Source of the DNA: CAYLWW01 sp964387585
GTDB lineage: Bacteria > Pseudomonadota > Alphaproteobacteria > Rickettsiales > Midichloriaceae
DNA length: 43,469 nt
Assembly: GCA_964387585.1 (NCBI GenBank)
Contig: CAYLWW010000002.1
Span: 1-43,469 of the forward strand
Reading direction: 5' to 3'
Of the stretch, positions 43,325-43,469 are shown piece after piece. Made by a program: the position numbers and the translations under genes. The first letter of the stretch is position 1; every line of letters begins with the position of its first letter. The notes under the pieces were generated by a model that ran no database searches, was not told the origin of the DNA, and saw only the letters and a list, made by a program, of their open reading frames with translations.

Positions 43325-43438
43325 TTAGGTAATAAAATAGGTGCTTTGAGGTATAACCTTTGGTACTTCAACAGTTTTTGCGTTATCAAATTTCGTCCTT
43401 TCCTGACGCTCACCTATTATAGTCATTCCAGTTGACAT
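43325..43438 (-). CDS. 37-residue ORF of the dispersed element, copy C
   Basis: A minus-strand ATG frame encodes MSTGMTIIGERQERTKFDNA then KTVEVPKVIPQSTYFIT. The core GERQxRxKFDN....VxKV aligns with copy B, while the two ends differ. No Shine-Dalgarno is visible before this ATG; Met5 is an alternative start. It lies head-on to the gpmI 3' end. It is listed because the peptide core is more alike than chance would give. Whether it is expressed is unknown. Confidence 0.35.
   Translation of the reverse strand: MSTGMTIIGERQERTKFDNAKTVEVPKVIPQSTYFIT
43325..43438 (-). repeat. Dispersed element, copy C
   Basis: Reading leftward it shares GGTGAGCGTCAG, CGAAATTTGATAACGCAAA, GTTGAAGTACCAAAGG and a TATACC-type end with copy A, and the same core with copy B. 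The TATACCAA front seen in copies A and B is not found before this copy. Confidence 0.6.
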
Positions 43439-43469
43439 TAATATGGATAATTGATATAAATAAGGGATG

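Overview
The window is an AT-rich stretch, roughly 30% G+C by eye, of an alphaproteobacterial chromosome. It most resembles an obligately intracellular Rickettsiales member. Evidence: an NDUFS4-type complex I accessory subunit, a DUF6476-like protein beside rluD, a DUF2066 protein, a VirB8 of the Rickettsiales P-type type IV secretion system, a truncated alphaproteobacterial SPOR-family protein, scattered operons and decayed insertion sequences. Genes for lipid A acylation (lpxL-like), peptidoglycan (ddl, ftsW) and glycolysis (gpmI) argue against a cell that has lost LPS or wall synthesis. Family and genus cannot be fixed from sequence reading alone.

Layout. 1-976: a helical orphan protein running off the left edge. 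1084-4106: rluD, divergent from DUF6476-like, complex I subunit, efp and bolA. 4441-6531 (minus): virB8 and a secreted pentapeptide-repeat protein. 6803-13472: miaA, tmk, parE (GTG start) and an exported TPR protein. 14070-16487: ddl and a cysteine-rich orphan protein followed by a clear terminator. 17392-22152: secA, a carboxylesterase and ftsW. 22220-24196 (minus): lpxL-like, dps and ccmH. 24197-29578: a 5.4 kb decayed accessory island. 29579-38155: dnaE, a SPOR-less membrane protein, recD2, hslV and lolC. 38160-40268 (minus): a C45-type Ntn hydrolase and yciB. 40427-43279: DUF2066 and gpmI.

Most genes are housekeeping: translation quality (efp, miaA, rluD), replication and repair (dnaE, parE, recD2, tmk), envelope (secA, ftsW, ddl, lolC, lpxL, yciB), respiration and iron (complex I subunit, ccmH, dps, bolA). 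Host-interaction candidates are VirB8, the pentapeptide-repeat protein, the cysteine-rich protein, the Ntn hydrolase and the ankyrin-like repeat protein.

The least explained material is in the island and in a dispersed repeat. The island holds a 30-residue repeat protein with a collapsed paralogue beside it, an IS481 transposase remnant with an internal deletion, an IS982-like remnant, a two-gene orphan pair whose second gene is frameshifted, and duplicated 3' pieces of that pair. A ~110 bp element occurs at 20130-20240, 29153-29300 and 43325-43438. Two of its copies keep a 37-codon ORF with a shared peptide core, although the DNA has diverged.
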